DNA of 34,609 bases from Gammaproteobacteria bacterium (GTDB taxonomy: Bacteria; Pseudomonadota; Gammaproteobacteria; Arenicellales; JAOTWM01). The notes below the pieces were generated by a model that had not been told where the DNA came from, ran no database searches, and saw nothing but the letters and a program-made list of their open reading frames with translations. The stretch lies in assembly GCA_029862885.1 (NCBI GenBank), contig JAOTWM010000005.1:1-34609 (forward strand), given 5' to 3'. Positions 9,267-19,286 of the stretch are shown here, piece by piece (positions within the stretch are counted from its first letter, which is position 1; each line of letters starts with the position of its first letter). A program made the translations under genes and the position numbers.

Positions 9267-10382
9267 ATGACGAGCGGTCGCAGTGTCGGGTCGGTGGGGG
9301 TGGATCGGGAAATTATTCAGCTACGCAGGGAGCTTTCCAGACTAAAGCGACAGGTGCGCGATAACGAAGCGATCTGGGCGGAATTTCGGCAACTCGAGAT
9401 CGATGCGGTCGGCGCGGAATCGTTACCGGCGCTAATTCATGGGATTTCCCATGGCCTTCGGCGGGCTTTTTCTCGCGTCGATGCGGTTGCCGTTGCGTGT
9501 ATCAATATCGACTATGAAGTGGCTAATATCGTTGATGAGAAAGATGGGCGTCATGATATTGGCGCGTGTTTTGAGATTATATCCGTGGATGAATTGCAGG
9601 AAATAATTCGTGACGAGACTAAGCCGTGGCTCGGCGTGTTTGATGATGCGCGCCACACACGACTGTTCCCGAATCAATCGAAGGTGCTGAAGTCTGTCGC
9701 ACTGGCGCCGCTGAATGTGGCGGGAGCATGCGTCGGCTGTCTTTGCCAAGGTAGCCGACACGAAAGCCATTTCAGTGAAGATACATCCACCGAACTGCTC
9801 GAGCATTTGGCGTCCACGCTGGCTCTGTGTATTCAAAATTCTGTAAACAAAGCGCGCTTGCAGCGTCACGGTCTGACCGATCCGCTAACGGGTGTAGCAA
9901 ATCGGCGCCTACTCATGCGCCGATTGCGTGAGGAAATGGACCGTTGTCGACGTTATGATCATCCGGTTAGTTGTATTATGCTGGACCTTGATTATTTTAA
10001 GCAGATTAACGACCGTTACGGACACACTGTTGGTGACCGGATGTTGGTGCAAGTTGCGGAAGCCCTTAAGCGCGGATTGCGTTCCAGCGATCTTTTGGCG
10101 CGTTACGGTGGTGAGGAGTTTGTGTTGTTACTGCCCGAGACTACCCAGGAGTTGGCTTTGGAGATCGCTAAGCGCCATCACCGGGAAATCGCTGGTCTGC
10201 AACTTCGCGATAATGATCACGGGAATATTTCGATTACGGCGTCATTTGGGGTGGCCGAACTGGTTGCTGCTGGGCATAGCGACATCGAAGATGCAGAAGT
10301 GTTGGTTAAGCAGGCCGACGCCGCAATGTATGCAGCAAAACGGGCGGGCCGGAACCGAATCGTAGCGGCGAATCGGGATTGA
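9267..10382 (+). CDS. DUF484/GAF-like sensor-GGDEF diguanylate cyclase
   Basis: LTDPLTGVANRR, MLDLDYFKQINDRYGHTVGDRML, intact YGGEEF with RSSD I-site five residues upstream. Confidence 0.95.
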   Translation: MTSGRSVGSVGVDREIIQLRRELSRLKRQVRDNEAIWAEFRQLEIDAVGAESLPALIHGISHGLRRAFSRVDAVAVACINIDYEVANIVDEKDGRHDIGACFEIISVDELQEIIRDETKPWLGVFDDARHTRLFPNQSKVLKSVALAPLNVAGACVGCLCQGSRHESHFSEDTSTELLEHLASTLALCIQNSVNKARLQRHGLTDPLTGVANRRLLMRRLREEMDRCRRYDHPVSCIMLDLDYFKQINDRYGHTVGDRMLVQVAEALKRGLRSSDLLARYGGEEFVLLLPETTQELALEIAKRHHREIAGLQLRDNDHGNISITASFGVAELVAAGHSDIEDAEVLVKQADAAMYAAKRAGRNRIVAANRD

Positions 10383-10392
10383 TCGACCCTAA

Positions 10393-10659
10393 ATGACGTT
10401 GTACGGGTTGCGCGGCATTACCCATGGCGGTGCCAAAGTATTGACCGTCATGAGCCCCAGCGGCGCGCGTGCGGTGTGTGAGCGTATTGATTTCGGCGAC
10501 GATCTTATCGCCACGGGCGGTGACGGCCGCCTCACTTACTATTCGGAGCAACGCAGTGGTGCTCTTAACCATATCATCGAGGAGTATGGGATCATCGTGC
10601 TCAGCAAGGCTGACTGGGACCAAAAAAAAGCCGAATTGGGAGAGCGCATTTGGAGTTAG
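10393..10659 (+). CDS. Small conserved-looking hypothetical protein (88 aa)
   Basis: ATG-initiated frame between two firm genes on the same strand; no family recognised. Confidence 0.5.
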   Translation: MTLYGLRGITHGGAKVLTVMSPSGARAVCERIDFGDDLIATGGDGRLTYYSEQRSGALNHIIEEYGIIVLSKADWDQKKAELGERIWS

Positions 10660-10775
10660 ATTGTGAATTAAAGTAATCCTCGGAGCCCTACACAGTCGCC
10701 GATAAATAGAGTACAGTTTATCATTCGGCCCGCGAACAACGGCGCGTAAATGCCGTTTCGAACCATCGTTGGGCG

Positions 10776-10794
10776 GATTTAAATTTCTTAAATC
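10776..10794. promoter_or_regulatory. Inverted repeat GATTTAA-ATTTC-TTAAATC upstream of the AOR operon
   Basis: 7-bp perfect arms, 5-nt spacer, ending ~20 nt before the first operon gene. Confidence 0.4.
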
Positions 10795-10815
10795 AATGTA
10801 ACTGCGAGACAGGTG

Positions 10816-11283
10816 ATGCAAAAGGCGCTACTAATCAATCCGGAGAAGTGTACGAGCTGTTTGCAATGCGAGCTGGCTTGTTCGTTTGAGCACGAGGGCG
10901 TGTTCAATCCCGCAAAATCAAGAATCAAAGTTTTTGAATTTGAACACGGCCGCCGCGCAATCCCTTATACCTGCACACAGTGCGACGAGGCGTGGTGTTT
11001 GCATGCGTGCCCAGTGGAGGCCATTACGATCAGTCCGAACACCGGCGCGAAAGAGGTAAACGACAATACCTGTGTTGGTTGCAAGGTTTGTACGATCGCC
11101 TGTCCCTTCGGGACCGTGAACTACAACGCGGATTCCGGAAAAGTTGCGAAATGCGATTTATGCGGCGGTGATCCGCAGTGCGCGGAAGCCTGTCCGACCG
11201 GCGCCATCACTTACGTGGATGCGAACTGGACGGGTTACGAACGCATGCTTGAATCCGCAGTGCGGGCTCATCCGGCAGCTTAG
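10816..11283 (+). CDS. aorA: 4Fe-4S dicluster-type electron transfer protein of the AOR complex (AorA-like)
   Basis: Four cysteine clusters: CTSCLQCELAC, CTQCDEAWCLHACP, CVGCKVCTIACP, CDLCGGDPQCAEACP; directly upstream of AOR. Confidence 0.9.
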   Translation: MQKALLINPEKCTSCLQCELACSFEHEGVFNPAKSRIKVFEFEHGRRAIPYTCTQCDEAWCLHACPVEAITISPNTGAKEVNDNTCVGCKVCTIACPFGTVNYNADSGKVAKCDLCGGDPQCAEACPTGAITYVDANWTGYERMLESAVRAHPAA

Positions 11284-11314
11284 AATTGAATGAAGAATCA
11301 GCGGAGTACTTAAA

Positions 11315-13138
11315 ATGAGTTGGCAACGTAAAATTCTCCGGGTCGATCTTTCCAAGGGTAGTGCCGAGATTGAACCGCTCAATATGGAGTGGGCACAACA
11401 ATTTCTCGGTGAACGCGGCCTCGCTACAAAGTATTTGATGGAAAGTATGGATCCGAAAACCGATGCGATGGATCCCGGCAATATCCTGATTTTCGCCACC
11501 GGACCACTGACCGGTACGATGTCGTCCACCAGCGGTCGATACGCGGTGGTGACCAAAGGGCCGCTGACCAATGCGATCGCTTGTTCTAACTCGGGCGGCA
11601 AATTCGGTGCCGAATTGAAGTTTGCGGGATACGACCTGCTCATTGTTCAAGGGAGGTCGCCGCAGCCGGTCTATCTGCATATCGACAATGATAACGTTGA
11701 AATCCTGCCGGCCGATGAATTGTGGGGCACGACAGTGTGGCACACCGAGGAGTGGCTCAAATCACGCCATCAAAATCCGTTATTGAAAGTGGCGTCGATC
11801 GGTGTGGCAGGGGAAAACGGCGTCCGTTTTGCGTGTATTGTCAACGATCTGCATCGTGCAGCCGGACGTTCCGGCGTTGGTGCGGTTATGGGTTCGAAAA
11901 ACCTCAAAGCCGTAGCCGTGCACGGTTCCGTCGGCGTCCGCGTCGATGATCCGCAGCGTTTTATGCAGGCCGTGAAGGACACCAAAGCGCTGCTATGGGA
12001 TAACGCGGGGCGACGGGAATTGACCGAACTCGGCACCAACGCAATGATTGACGCGATGCAGGAGTTCGGTGGCTTACCGACGCGTAATTTTCAGGAAGTA
12101 CAATTCGACGGTTACGACAAGATCGACCCTAATGCGATGACCACCCCCAACGAGCACGGCCATACCAATTTAATTACCAACAAAGCGTGCTTCGGGTGCA
12201 CCATCGCGTGTGGGCGGATCGCCCACATCGATCAAGAGCATTTTACGATTGTCAACCGCAAAGAATACTGGCACGCATCCGGAGGCTTGGAATACGAAAC
12301 CGCGTACGCATTTGGTCCGGTGGTGGGAGTTGATGATATCGATGCATTGACATTTGCAGGGTATCTAATGAATGAGCACGGAATGGACCCGATATCATTC
12401 GGCGTGACATTAGCCGCGGCAATGGAACTCTATGAAATGGGGGTTATTTCCGATAAGGATACCGATGGTGTGGCGCTTAATTTCGGTAATGCCGAAGCGT
12501 TGACGGTGATGGCCGAAAAGACCGGCAAATTCGAAGGATTCGGTCAAATTCTTGGTCTGGGCTCGAAACGTCTATGCGAGAAATATGGCCACCCGGAATT
12601 ATTCATGGGCGTTAAAGGCCAGGAATTCGCGGGCTACGATTCGCGTGCGTTGCAAGGAATGGGCTTGGGTTACGCTACCAGCAACCGGGGAGCGTGCCAC
12701 TTAAAGCACGATACATTCGCGGAGGACATGGAAGACCAAACCGGCAAGGGTAAGGCGGTGCCGTGCAAGGAATCCCAGGATCGCACCGCGGTGGTGGATT
12801 CGACGGGTTTGTGCCTGTTCACTACAGCGGCGTGGGGTGTCGAAGAATTTCAGCAGCAAATCGATGCGGCCTGTGAGGGCGATTGGAGCGTAGAGCGACT
12901 AGCGGCTACGGGCGAACGAATTTGGAACCTGGAGCGACAGTTTAATCTTGCGGCGGGGCTTTCGAAGGATGACGATACGCTGCCCAAGCGCTTACTGGAG
13001 GTACCCGCACCATCGGGCACCGCCAAAGGTAAAGTCAATCAGCTCGATATGATGCTCCCGGAATATTACGAGGCGCGCGGCTGGACGGCGGATGGGGTAC
13101 CTACCAAGGAGACCCTGCAAAGATTGGATCTTAGTTGA
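11315..13138 (+). CDS. aorB: Aldehyde:ferredoxin oxidoreductase (tungstopterin enzyme, AorB-like)
   Basis: MSWQRKILRVDLSKGSAEIEPL, GERGLATKYL, GPLTGTMSSTSGRYAVVTKGPLTNAIACSNSGGKFGAELKFAGYD, CFGCTIACGR, DSTGLCLF: family hallmarks throughout. Confidence 0.97.
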   Translation: MSWQRKILRVDLSKGSAEIEPLNMEWAQQFLGERGLATKYLMESMDPKTDAMDPGNILIFATGPLTGTMSSTSGRYAVVTKGPLTNAIACSNSGGKFGAELKFAGYDLLIVQGRSPQPVYLHIDNDNVEILPADELWGTTVWHTEEWLKSRHQNPLLKVASIGVAGENGVRFACIVNDLHRAAGRSGVGAVMGSKNLKAVAVHGSVGVRVDDPQRFMQAVKDTKALLWDNAGRRELTELGTNAMIDAMQEFGGLPTRNFQEVQFDGYDKIDPNAMTTPNEHGHTNLITNKACFGCTIACGRIAHIDQEHFTIVNRKEYWHASGGLEYETAYAFGPVVGVDDIDALTFAGYLMNEHGMDPISFGVTLAAAMELYEMGVISDKDTDGVALNFGNAEALTVMAEKTGKFEGFGQILGLGSKRLCEKYGHPELFMGVKGQEFAGYDSRALQGMGLGYATSNRGACHLKHDTFAEDMEDQTGKGKAVPCKESQDRTAVVDSTGLCLFTTAAWGVEEFQQQIDAACEGDWSVERLAATGERIWNLERQFNLAAGLSKDDDTLPKRLLEVPAPSGTAKGKVNQLDMMLPEYYEARGWTADGVPTKETLQRLDLS

Positions 13139-13160
13139 GATAAGATTAACCAGTTATTGA

Positions 13161-14447
13161 TTGGACAAAAGTATGAACCACATCATTATCGGTGCGGGGC
13201 CCGCAGGAGTGATTGCGGCGGAGACGCTCCGCAGGCTCGATTCCGATGACAGTATCATCGTGATCGGCGATGAGGACGAAACGCCGTATTCGCGCATGGC
13301 CTTACCGTATTTGCTCGCTGAAAACATCGGCGAAGATGGAACTCATTTGCGCCACGGCGCCGATCATTATGCGGCTCACGGTATTCGAGTCCTAAAAGGC
13401 CGAGTTACTGCGGTTGATACCGGTGCTAAAAACGTGACGCTGGAGGGTGGCGATGCGTTATCGTACGACAAGTTGCTCATCGCTACCGGATCCCATGCGT
13501 CACGGCCACCGATCGCAGGCATGGATCTTCCTGGTATCGAAAATTGCTGGACCCTGGCCGATGCGCGCCGAATCGCCGAGCGCGCTAAGCCGGGCGCCAA
13601 AGTCGTATTGATGGGAGCCGGGTTTATCGGCTGTATTGTGCTCGAGGCGTTGGCAGCACGTAACGTAGAATTGACCGTAATCGAGATGGCCGATCGCATG
13701 CTCGCACGCATGATGGACGATGCTGGCGCGGAAATGATTAGACGTTGGTGCGAACAGAAAGGTGTTCGGGTGCTTATCGGAACCCGTGTCGAAAGCATCG
13801 ACAATGGTGAGGTTGGTCTGCGCATCAATATCGGCGGGGGCGAGCCGGTCGCAGCCGATCTTGTGGTATGTGCAACCGGCGTTGCGCCAAACGTCGGGTT
13901 CTTAGAAGGTAGCGGCATCAATACCGACCTCGGTGTCATCGTGGATGATCATCTGCAATCCAATGTTGCCGACGTCTATGCCGCCGGAGATGTGGCGCAG
14001 GGCCCGGATTTTTCCACTGGCCAATCCGAGATTCATGCGATTCAACCCACTGCTAGCGAGCATGCGCGTATCGCCGCTGCCAATATGGCCGGGCGGTCGA
14101 ATCGATTTGACGGCAGTTTGTCAATGAACGTGCTCAATACGCTGGGGTTGATCACAAGTTCGTTTGGTTTGTGGGACGGTATCGAAAACGGAGAGCGTGC
14201 GACCGTATTAGACAAGAAGCATTTTAAATACCTGCGGCTAGAGTTTGACGGCGATATCTTGGTGGGCGCGTTGGCGATCGGACTAACCCAGCACGTTGGC
14301 GTTTTGCGCGGTCTAATCCAAACCCGGGTCAAGCTTGGACACTGGAAGCGAGAATTGCTACGCGATCCGCATCAAGCCATGAGCGCTTATCTCGGCCGTA
14401 CTCAAGGGGATACGTCGCCGCTAGTCGGCGCCACCCGCGCGGCATGA
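13161..14447 (+). CDS. aorC: FAD/NAD(P)-dependent oxidoreductase (AorC-like subunit)
   Basis: GAGPAGVIAAETLRRLD, ATGSHASRPPI, GAGFIGCIVLEAL, VYAAGDVAQGPD; positioned in the AOR operon. Confidence 0.9.
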   Translation: MDKSMNHIIIGAGPAGVIAAETLRRLDSDDSIIVIGDEDETPYSRMALPYLLAENIGEDGTHLRHGADHYAAHGIRVLKGRVTAVDTGAKNVTLEGGDALSYDKLLIATGSHASRPPIAGMDLPGIENCWTLADARRIAERAKPGAKVVLMGAGFIGCIVLEALAARNVELTVIEMADRMLARMMDDAGAEMIRRWCEQKGVRVLIGTRVESIDNGEVGLRINIGGGEPVAADLVVCATGVAPNVGFLEGSGINTDLGVIVDDHLQSNVADVYAAGDVAQGPDFSTGQSEIHAIQPTASEHARIAAANMAGRSNRFDGSLSMNVLNTLGLITSSFGLWDGIENGERATVLDKKHFKYLRLEFDGDILVGALAIGLTQHVGVLRGLIQTRVKLGHWKRELLRDPHQAMSAYLGRTQGDTSPLVGATRAA

Positions 14448-14469
14448 TCCGCGCTTGGTCGGCCGGCAG

Positions 14470-14721
14470 ATGAAAATCAAGGTGCGCACGACCGGCTTAT
14501 TAAGCGAATACTTGCCGCCAGGCAGCGACCGTAATGTGGCCGAGTTGGAAGTCGGCGACGGAACTACACCGATCGACGTATTAAAGCAATTAGGCATGCC
14601 GCTCGATGGCGCGTACTTGATGGCGGTCAACGGTCAGCTTGTGCCCAGTGCGGATCGCGCGGATTACCGCCTAGCGGAGGACGATAAATTGTCCATCATG
14701 CCGCCCCTAAAGGGCGGCTAG
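14470..14721 (+). CDS. MoaD/ThiS-family sulfur carrier protein (AorD-like)
   Basis: MKIKVRTTGLLSEYLPPG... ending in the diagnostic C-terminal Gly-Gly (IMPPLKGG). Confidence 0.88.
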   Translation: MKIKVRTTGLLSEYLPPGSDRNVAELEVGDGTTPIDVLKQLGMPLDGAYLMAVNGQLVPSADRADYRLAEDDKLSIMPPLKGG

Positions 14722-14747
14722 CCCGGCCCCTGCATAAGACCGTCGGA

Positions 14748-16115
14748 CTAACCGGTTGCCACCGGTGGTAATCCGGCTAGCGCCATCGCCAATTCCTGTT
14801 GATCGTAGGCCCGATCATTCAGATTACCGGCAAAGTAGTCCGAGTAGGCCTGCATATCAAAATGGCCGTGCCCACACAGATTAAACAGGATCGTTTCTGA
14901 TTTTCCTTCTTGTTTGCAGCGCTCTGCCTCATCGATAGCGGCTTTGACGGCATGGGTCGCTTCCGGTGCCGGCACGATACTTTCGGTGCGGCTGAATAAG
15001 ACCCCGGCTTCAAAACATTCGGTTTGGAGATAGGCGCGCGATTCAATCAATCCGAGTTCTTGCGCGTGGCTTACAATCGGCGCCATGCCGTGATAACGCA
15101 ACCCACCGGCGTGGAATCCCGATGGCACGAATGCCGATCCCAGGGTGTGCATCTTTGTCAGTGGCGTCTGCTTGGCAGTGTCGCCGAAATCGTAGGCGTA
15201 TTTGCCCTTCGTTAGTGTCGGGCACGCTGCCGGTTCCACCGCGATAACGCGAACCGATTTGCCGCCACGTAATTGATTTCCTATAAACGGCAGCGCCAGT
15301 CCCGAAAAATTGCTGCCACCACCGGTGCAGCCGATTACGATATCCGGGTAATCTTCCGCAAGGCCGAGTTGTTCCTCGGCTTCCTGGCCGATAACCGTTT
15401 GGTGCATGAGCACATGATTGAGTACGCTGCCCAACGCGTAGTTCGTGTCTTCACGTTGTGCGGCTTGCTCCACGGCTTCGCTGATCGCGATGCCTAGGCT
15501 GCCGGTACTTTCCGGGTTCTGTTCGAGAATGGCACGGCCGGCGGCGGTCTCTTCGCTAGGACTCGCCGTGCAGGTCGCACCATAGACTTCCATCATCGCT
15601 TTGCGATACGGTTTTTGTTGGAAGCTGACTTTCACCATAAAAACTTTAACTTCAAGACCGAACAGTGTACCGGCGTAGGCCAGCGACGACCCCCACTGAC
15701 CAGCGCCGGTTTCAGTCGTCAGTCGGTCGATTCCGGCCTCTTTGTTATAAAACGCTTGGGCAACGGCTGTGTTGGGTTTGTGGCTGCCCGTGGGGCTCAC
15801 GCCCTCGTACTTATAGTAAATGCGCGCCGGTGTCTGCAGTGCTTCTTCGAGGCGCCGGGCCCGATACAAAGGCGTTGGCCGCCACAGGCGGTAGACGTCG
15901 CGCACCGGTCGCGGAATATCGATGTATCGTTCAGTGCTGACTTCCTGGCCGATTAACTCCATCGGGAATAACGGTGCTAGATCGTCCGGTCCTATCGGGT
16001 TGAGTGTCCCCGGGTGTAAGACCGGGGGCAATGGCTCTGGCAGATCGGCCTGAATGTTGTACCACGCCGTGGGGATATTCGACTCATCCAGCAGATACTT
16101 AACGGTATCGGTCAT
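14748..16115 (-). CDS. TrpB2-type tryptophan synthase beta-like PLP-dependent enzyme
   Basis: [81 protein letters not shown] at 16115 ([12 protein letters not shown]). Confidence 0.95.
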   Translation of the reverse strand: MTDTVKYLLDESNIPTAWYNIQADLPEPLPPVLHPGTLNPIGPDDLAPLFPMELIGQEVSTERYIDIPRPVRDVYRLWRPTPLYRARRLEEALQTPARIYYKYEGVSPTGSHKPNTAVAQAFYNKEAGIDRLTTETGAGQWGSSLAYAGTLFGLEVKVFMVKVSFQQKPYRKAMMEVYGATCTASPSEETAAGRAILEQNPESTGSLGIAISEAVEQAAQREDTNYALGSVLNHVLMHQTVIGQEAEEQLGLAEDYPDIVIGCTGGGSNFSGLALPFIGNQLRGGKSVRVIAVEPAACPTLTKGKYAYDFGDTAKQTPLTKMHTLGSAFVPSGFHAGGLRYHGMAPIVSHAQELGLIESRAYLQTECFEAGVLFSRTESIVPAPEATHAVKAAIDEAERCKQEGKSETILFNLCGHGHFDMQAYSDYFAGNLNDRAYDQQELAMALAGLPPVATG

Positions 16116-16351
16116 CTCGCTATCTGGCTCCAATGTGGGCGAAAATGGACATTGTCGAACATGCACATGCGGATATCAATCGATACTGAAAGCTAGATGT
16201 TTACCGTTAGTGCCATGGTGCACCCCTGGTCGGCGCTGACACTGCCTTACCAGCTTGAATGATGGGATTGCCCGGAGCCTTGCGTTGGGATATGTTCGGC
16301 CGGGATTGCTGCGTCCGCAATATCGCCTCAAACGGGTACCGGGAGAATTAA

Positions 16352-17221
16352 ATGAAACTAGCAACCTATGAATACGATGGTCGGCGCAGCATCGGTGCGA
16401 TCGTATCCGACCGCGTCGTGGATATGAGCGCTTCTGTCGGTGGTTATCGGCGTAGTTTGCGCGGAATTATCGAGAACGACGAATATGACGCTCTCCGGAC
16501 CGCTGTTGAGGTGACCGACTCACCGGGAATTGCGTTGACAGATATCACTCTACTTCCGCCCATCACGAATCCCGATAAGATCATCTGTGTTGGCCTCAAT
16601 TACGAAAGTCATCGTAAAGAGACTGGGCGTCCGGAAGTTGAACACCCCACATTATTCACACGATTCGCCAATACCCAGGTCGGACATGAATCGCCAATTT
16701 GGTTGCCGCGAGATTCGGTTCAACTCGATTACGAAGGCGAATTGGCTGTGATCATCGGTAAGGCAGGGCGCTATATCCGCGAATCGCAAGCGATGGAGTA
16801 TATAGCCGGCTATTCCTGTTATAACGACGGGTCGGTACGGGATTGGCAACGCCACACCAGTCAGTTTACGCCGGGCAAGAATTTTCCGCACACTGGTGGA
16901 TTCGGCCCATGGATGGTTACGTCCGATGAGATCCCCGATCCGACACATTTGACGTTAACGACACGACTGAATGGCCAGGTCCTGCAACAGGCAGGCACCG
17001 ATATGCTGATTTTTACTATTCCGGTACTAATCTCCTACATTTCCACATTCACGCCATTAGCGCCGGGTGATGTCATCGTTACCGGAACGCCGGGTGGGGT
17101 GGGATTCAAACGCGATCCGCAAATCTTCATGAAACCGGGTGACCGGGTCGAGGTGGATATCACCGGGATCGGTGTATTGGCTAACCCGATTGAACTCGAC
17201 CCAACGACCGCTGAGGGCTAG
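16352..17221 (+). CDS. Fumarylacetoacetate hydrolase family protein
   Basis: NPDKIICVGLNYESHRKETG, LDYEGELAVIIGKAGRYI, GYSCYNDGSVRDWQ, VTGTPGGVGFKRDP. Confidence 0.95.
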   Translation: MKLATYEYDGRRSIGAIVSDRVVDMSASVGGYRRSLRGIIENDEYDALRTAVEVTDSPGIALTDITLLPPITNPDKIICVGLNYESHRKETGRPEVEHPTLFTRFANTQVGHESPIWLPRDSVQLDYEGELAVIIGKAGRYIRESQAMEYIAGYSCYNDGSVRDWQRHTSQFTPGKNFPHTGGFGPWMVTSDEIPDPTHLTLTTRLNGQVLQQAGTDMLIFTIPVLISYISTFTPLAPGDVIVTGTPGGVGFKRDPQIFMKPGDRVEVDITGIGVLANPIELDPTTAEG

Positions 17222-17258
17222 CGGGATAGCCGCTCCTATTGGTGGGCAAAGTATCGGT

Positions 17259-17709
17259 CTAACTTGACATATGTGCGTCGATCGCGATTTTCAAATTCTC
17301 GTATTCTTCGCAGCCCGTCGGACAGAGTTCGGCGAGTTTTTGCAAGTGCCCTTGCGCTTTGTTTATTTCGCCGGTACGTGAATAGAGTTCGCCAAGATAC
17401 TTGTTGGTGCCGAGATGTTCAGCGTCGACGGTCGGCGCCTTTTGATAGGCGTAAAGCGATTCGCCGTATTTCTCCAGATTACGTTAGCCGTAACCGAGAT
17501 AGTTCCAGGCATCGGCATTATTGGGTTTTTTGTTTACCAATTTGCGTAGCATGCGTACCCCGCGTGCGTAATTCTCCGACTCGATTGCTTCGACCGCGCT
17601 GGAATACTGGTCGTCTTGATTGGTTCCGCTGGAAAAGCCCCCGCCGTCAGCACCTACCGACGACGTGAGGGCGAACATTGCAATACTGATGTTTTTGGCG
17701 GCTGGTCAT
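17259..17709 (-). pseudogene. TPR-repeat protein disrupted by a 5' frameshift and an in-frame TAA
   Basis: Minus strand: SD-like AAAGGAG before ATG at 17709, +1 shift within the first codons, then ...NNADAWNYLGYG*RNLEKYGESLYAYQKAPTVDAEHLGTNKYLGELYSRTGEINKAQGHLQKLAELCPTGCEEYENLKIAIDAHMSS*. Confidence 0.8.
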
Positions 17710-17796
17710 CGATCGCTCCTTTAGGTGTGACTGGCCAGAGTGGCAACTATAAACCGACAATTGTGCGTTGTGGTATCCGCCCGTCCGCCGGTGCGG

Positions 17797-18537
17797 CTAT
17801 TCTAGACCCTGCGTATCGGAAGCGATATCAATGCCCACCAATCGGTCGAGTAGCTCGACGTTGGATCTAAGCTCCACGCTGGGTCCGTCCCGTACAATTT
17901 GCCCGCGATTCATGACGATACAGCGCTCCGCGAAATCCAACGCAACTCGACTATTTTGCTCCACTAATATAATCGCCAGCGATTCTTGTTCGCGCAACGT
18001 CCGCATTGTTGATTGCAATTCATCGACGATGACCGGAGCCAAGCCCTCGGACGGTTCATCCATTAGTAAAACCGATGGGTTGCCCAACAAGGCGCGACCG
18101 ATAGCCAACATTTGCTGTTCGCCACCGGATAGTTGATTACCCATATGGCTACGGCGTTCGTAAAGGAGGGGAAAGAGTTCGTATATTCGACTGACGGATA
18201 TGCGTTGTCGGTAATTCGACACTACGGTAAGATTCTCTTGCACGGATAGTGACGGAAATATCTCACGCTCCTGTGGTATATAACCAAGACCATGCCAAAC
18301 ACGTCGGTAGGTCGCACAAGCCGTAATGTCGGTGTTGCCAATATATATCGCTCCGTCGTGCAATGTCGTTTGGCCGAGGATTGTTTTTAGCAGCGTGGAT
18401 TTGCCAACTCCATTGCGGCCGATGATGCTAACCGCTTCGCCGTGACCGATACGTAGCGTCACGTCTTTGAGAATTACGGTCGCGTCGTATCCAGCGTAAA
18501 CGTTGTTTAGCCGAAGCTGGTCCGCTTGGCTGCTCAT
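17797..18537 (-). CDS. livF: Branched-chain amino acid-type ABC transporter ATP-binding protein LivF
   Basis: Walker A GRNGVGKST, LGYIPQEREIFPSLSVQENL, LSGGEQQMLAIGRAL, LLMDEPSEGLAP. Confidence 0.95.
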   Translation of the reverse strand: MSSQADQLRLNNVYAGYDATVILKDVTLRIGHGEAVSIIGRNGVGKSTLLKTILGQTTLHDGAIYIGNTDITACATYRRVWHGLGYIPQEREIFPSLSVQENLTVVSNYRQRISVSRIYELFPLLYERRSHMGNQLSGGEQQMLAIGRALLGNPSVLLMDEPSEGLAPVIVDELQSTMRTLREQESLAIILVEQNSRVALDFAERCIVMNRGQIVRDGPSVELRSNVELLDRLVGIDIASDTQGLE

Positions 18538-18539
18538 GT

Positions 18540-19286
18540 TTAGTAATCGCCCAGATATATCGCCCGTACGCGATCGTCCGCAGCGATTTCATTGGGAGTG
18601 CCTTCCGTCAATATTGCGCCGGTCATCATAACGGTGATGCGTTTCGCAAATCGAAATACGATCTCCATATCGTGCTCGATGATCAATATCGCAATGTCAT
18701 CGCTCAACGAGTCTATAACTTCAAGGATAAGCTGACTTTCGGCGGACGGTACGCCGGCGGCGGGTTCATCCAGCAGTAGTACCTGGGGATTTTGCCCAAG
18801 CGCAATGACAATTTCGAGGAGGCGTTGCCGCCCGTAAGGTAACTGATTGACAAGTTGCATGGCGTCGCCATCGAGTCGAAGCATGTGTAATAAGTGCATC
18901 GCTTCGTCGATCACCTGGTGGTGGTGGCCTAACGGGACGAGTAACGAGCTGGCAACGCCGGTGCGCTCGGCGATCGCGAGGCAGACGTTGTCCAACACCG
19001 AAAGACCCTTAAAGAGTTGGTTAATTTGGAATGTGCGGACTAGTCCAAGCCGAGTACGCTTGGACTGACCCATGCCCGTGATGTCGGTACCGAGCAATTG
19101 AATCCGTCCGGCACTGGGTCGCAGGACGCCGGTGATTAGATTAAGAAGTGTCGTTTTGCCCGCACCGTTAGGGCCGATCAACGCGTGGCGGGCGCCGCGT
19201 TGCAGTTCGAAATTGATATTCCGAGCGATCCGGAGTGCACCGAAATTCTTATCTAGTCCGGAAGTCTGTAATGCCGTGGAACTCAC
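18540..19286 (-). CDS. livG: Branched-chain amino acid-type ABC transporter ATP-binding protein LivG
   Basis: GPNGAGKTT, VRTFQINQLFKGLSVLDNV, LLLDEPAAG; GTG at 19286 overlaps the LivM stop (GTGA). Confidence 0.95.
   Translation of the reverse strand: MSSTALQTSGLDKNFGALRIARNINFELQRGARHALIGPNGAGKTTLLNLITGVLRPSAGRIQLLGTDITGMGQSKRTRLGLVRTFQINQLFKGLSVLDNVCLAIAERTGVASSLLVPLGHHHQVIDEAMHLLHMLRLDGDAMQLVNQLPYGRQRLLEIVIALGQNPQVLLLDEPAAGVPSAESQLILEVIDSLSDDIAILIIEHDMEIVFRFAKRITVMMTGAILTEGTPNEIAADDRVRAIYLGDY

Noticed and set aside
11207-11743. 178-aa and 161-aa minus-strand ORFs over the AorA/AOR junction
   Set aside because: Overlap confidently coding plus-strand genes and show no recognisable domain.
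13376-13939. 187-aa antisense ORF in the AOR FAD subunit
   Set aside because: Low-complexity Ser/Thr/Pro-rich shadow frame of a clear FAD oxidoreductase.
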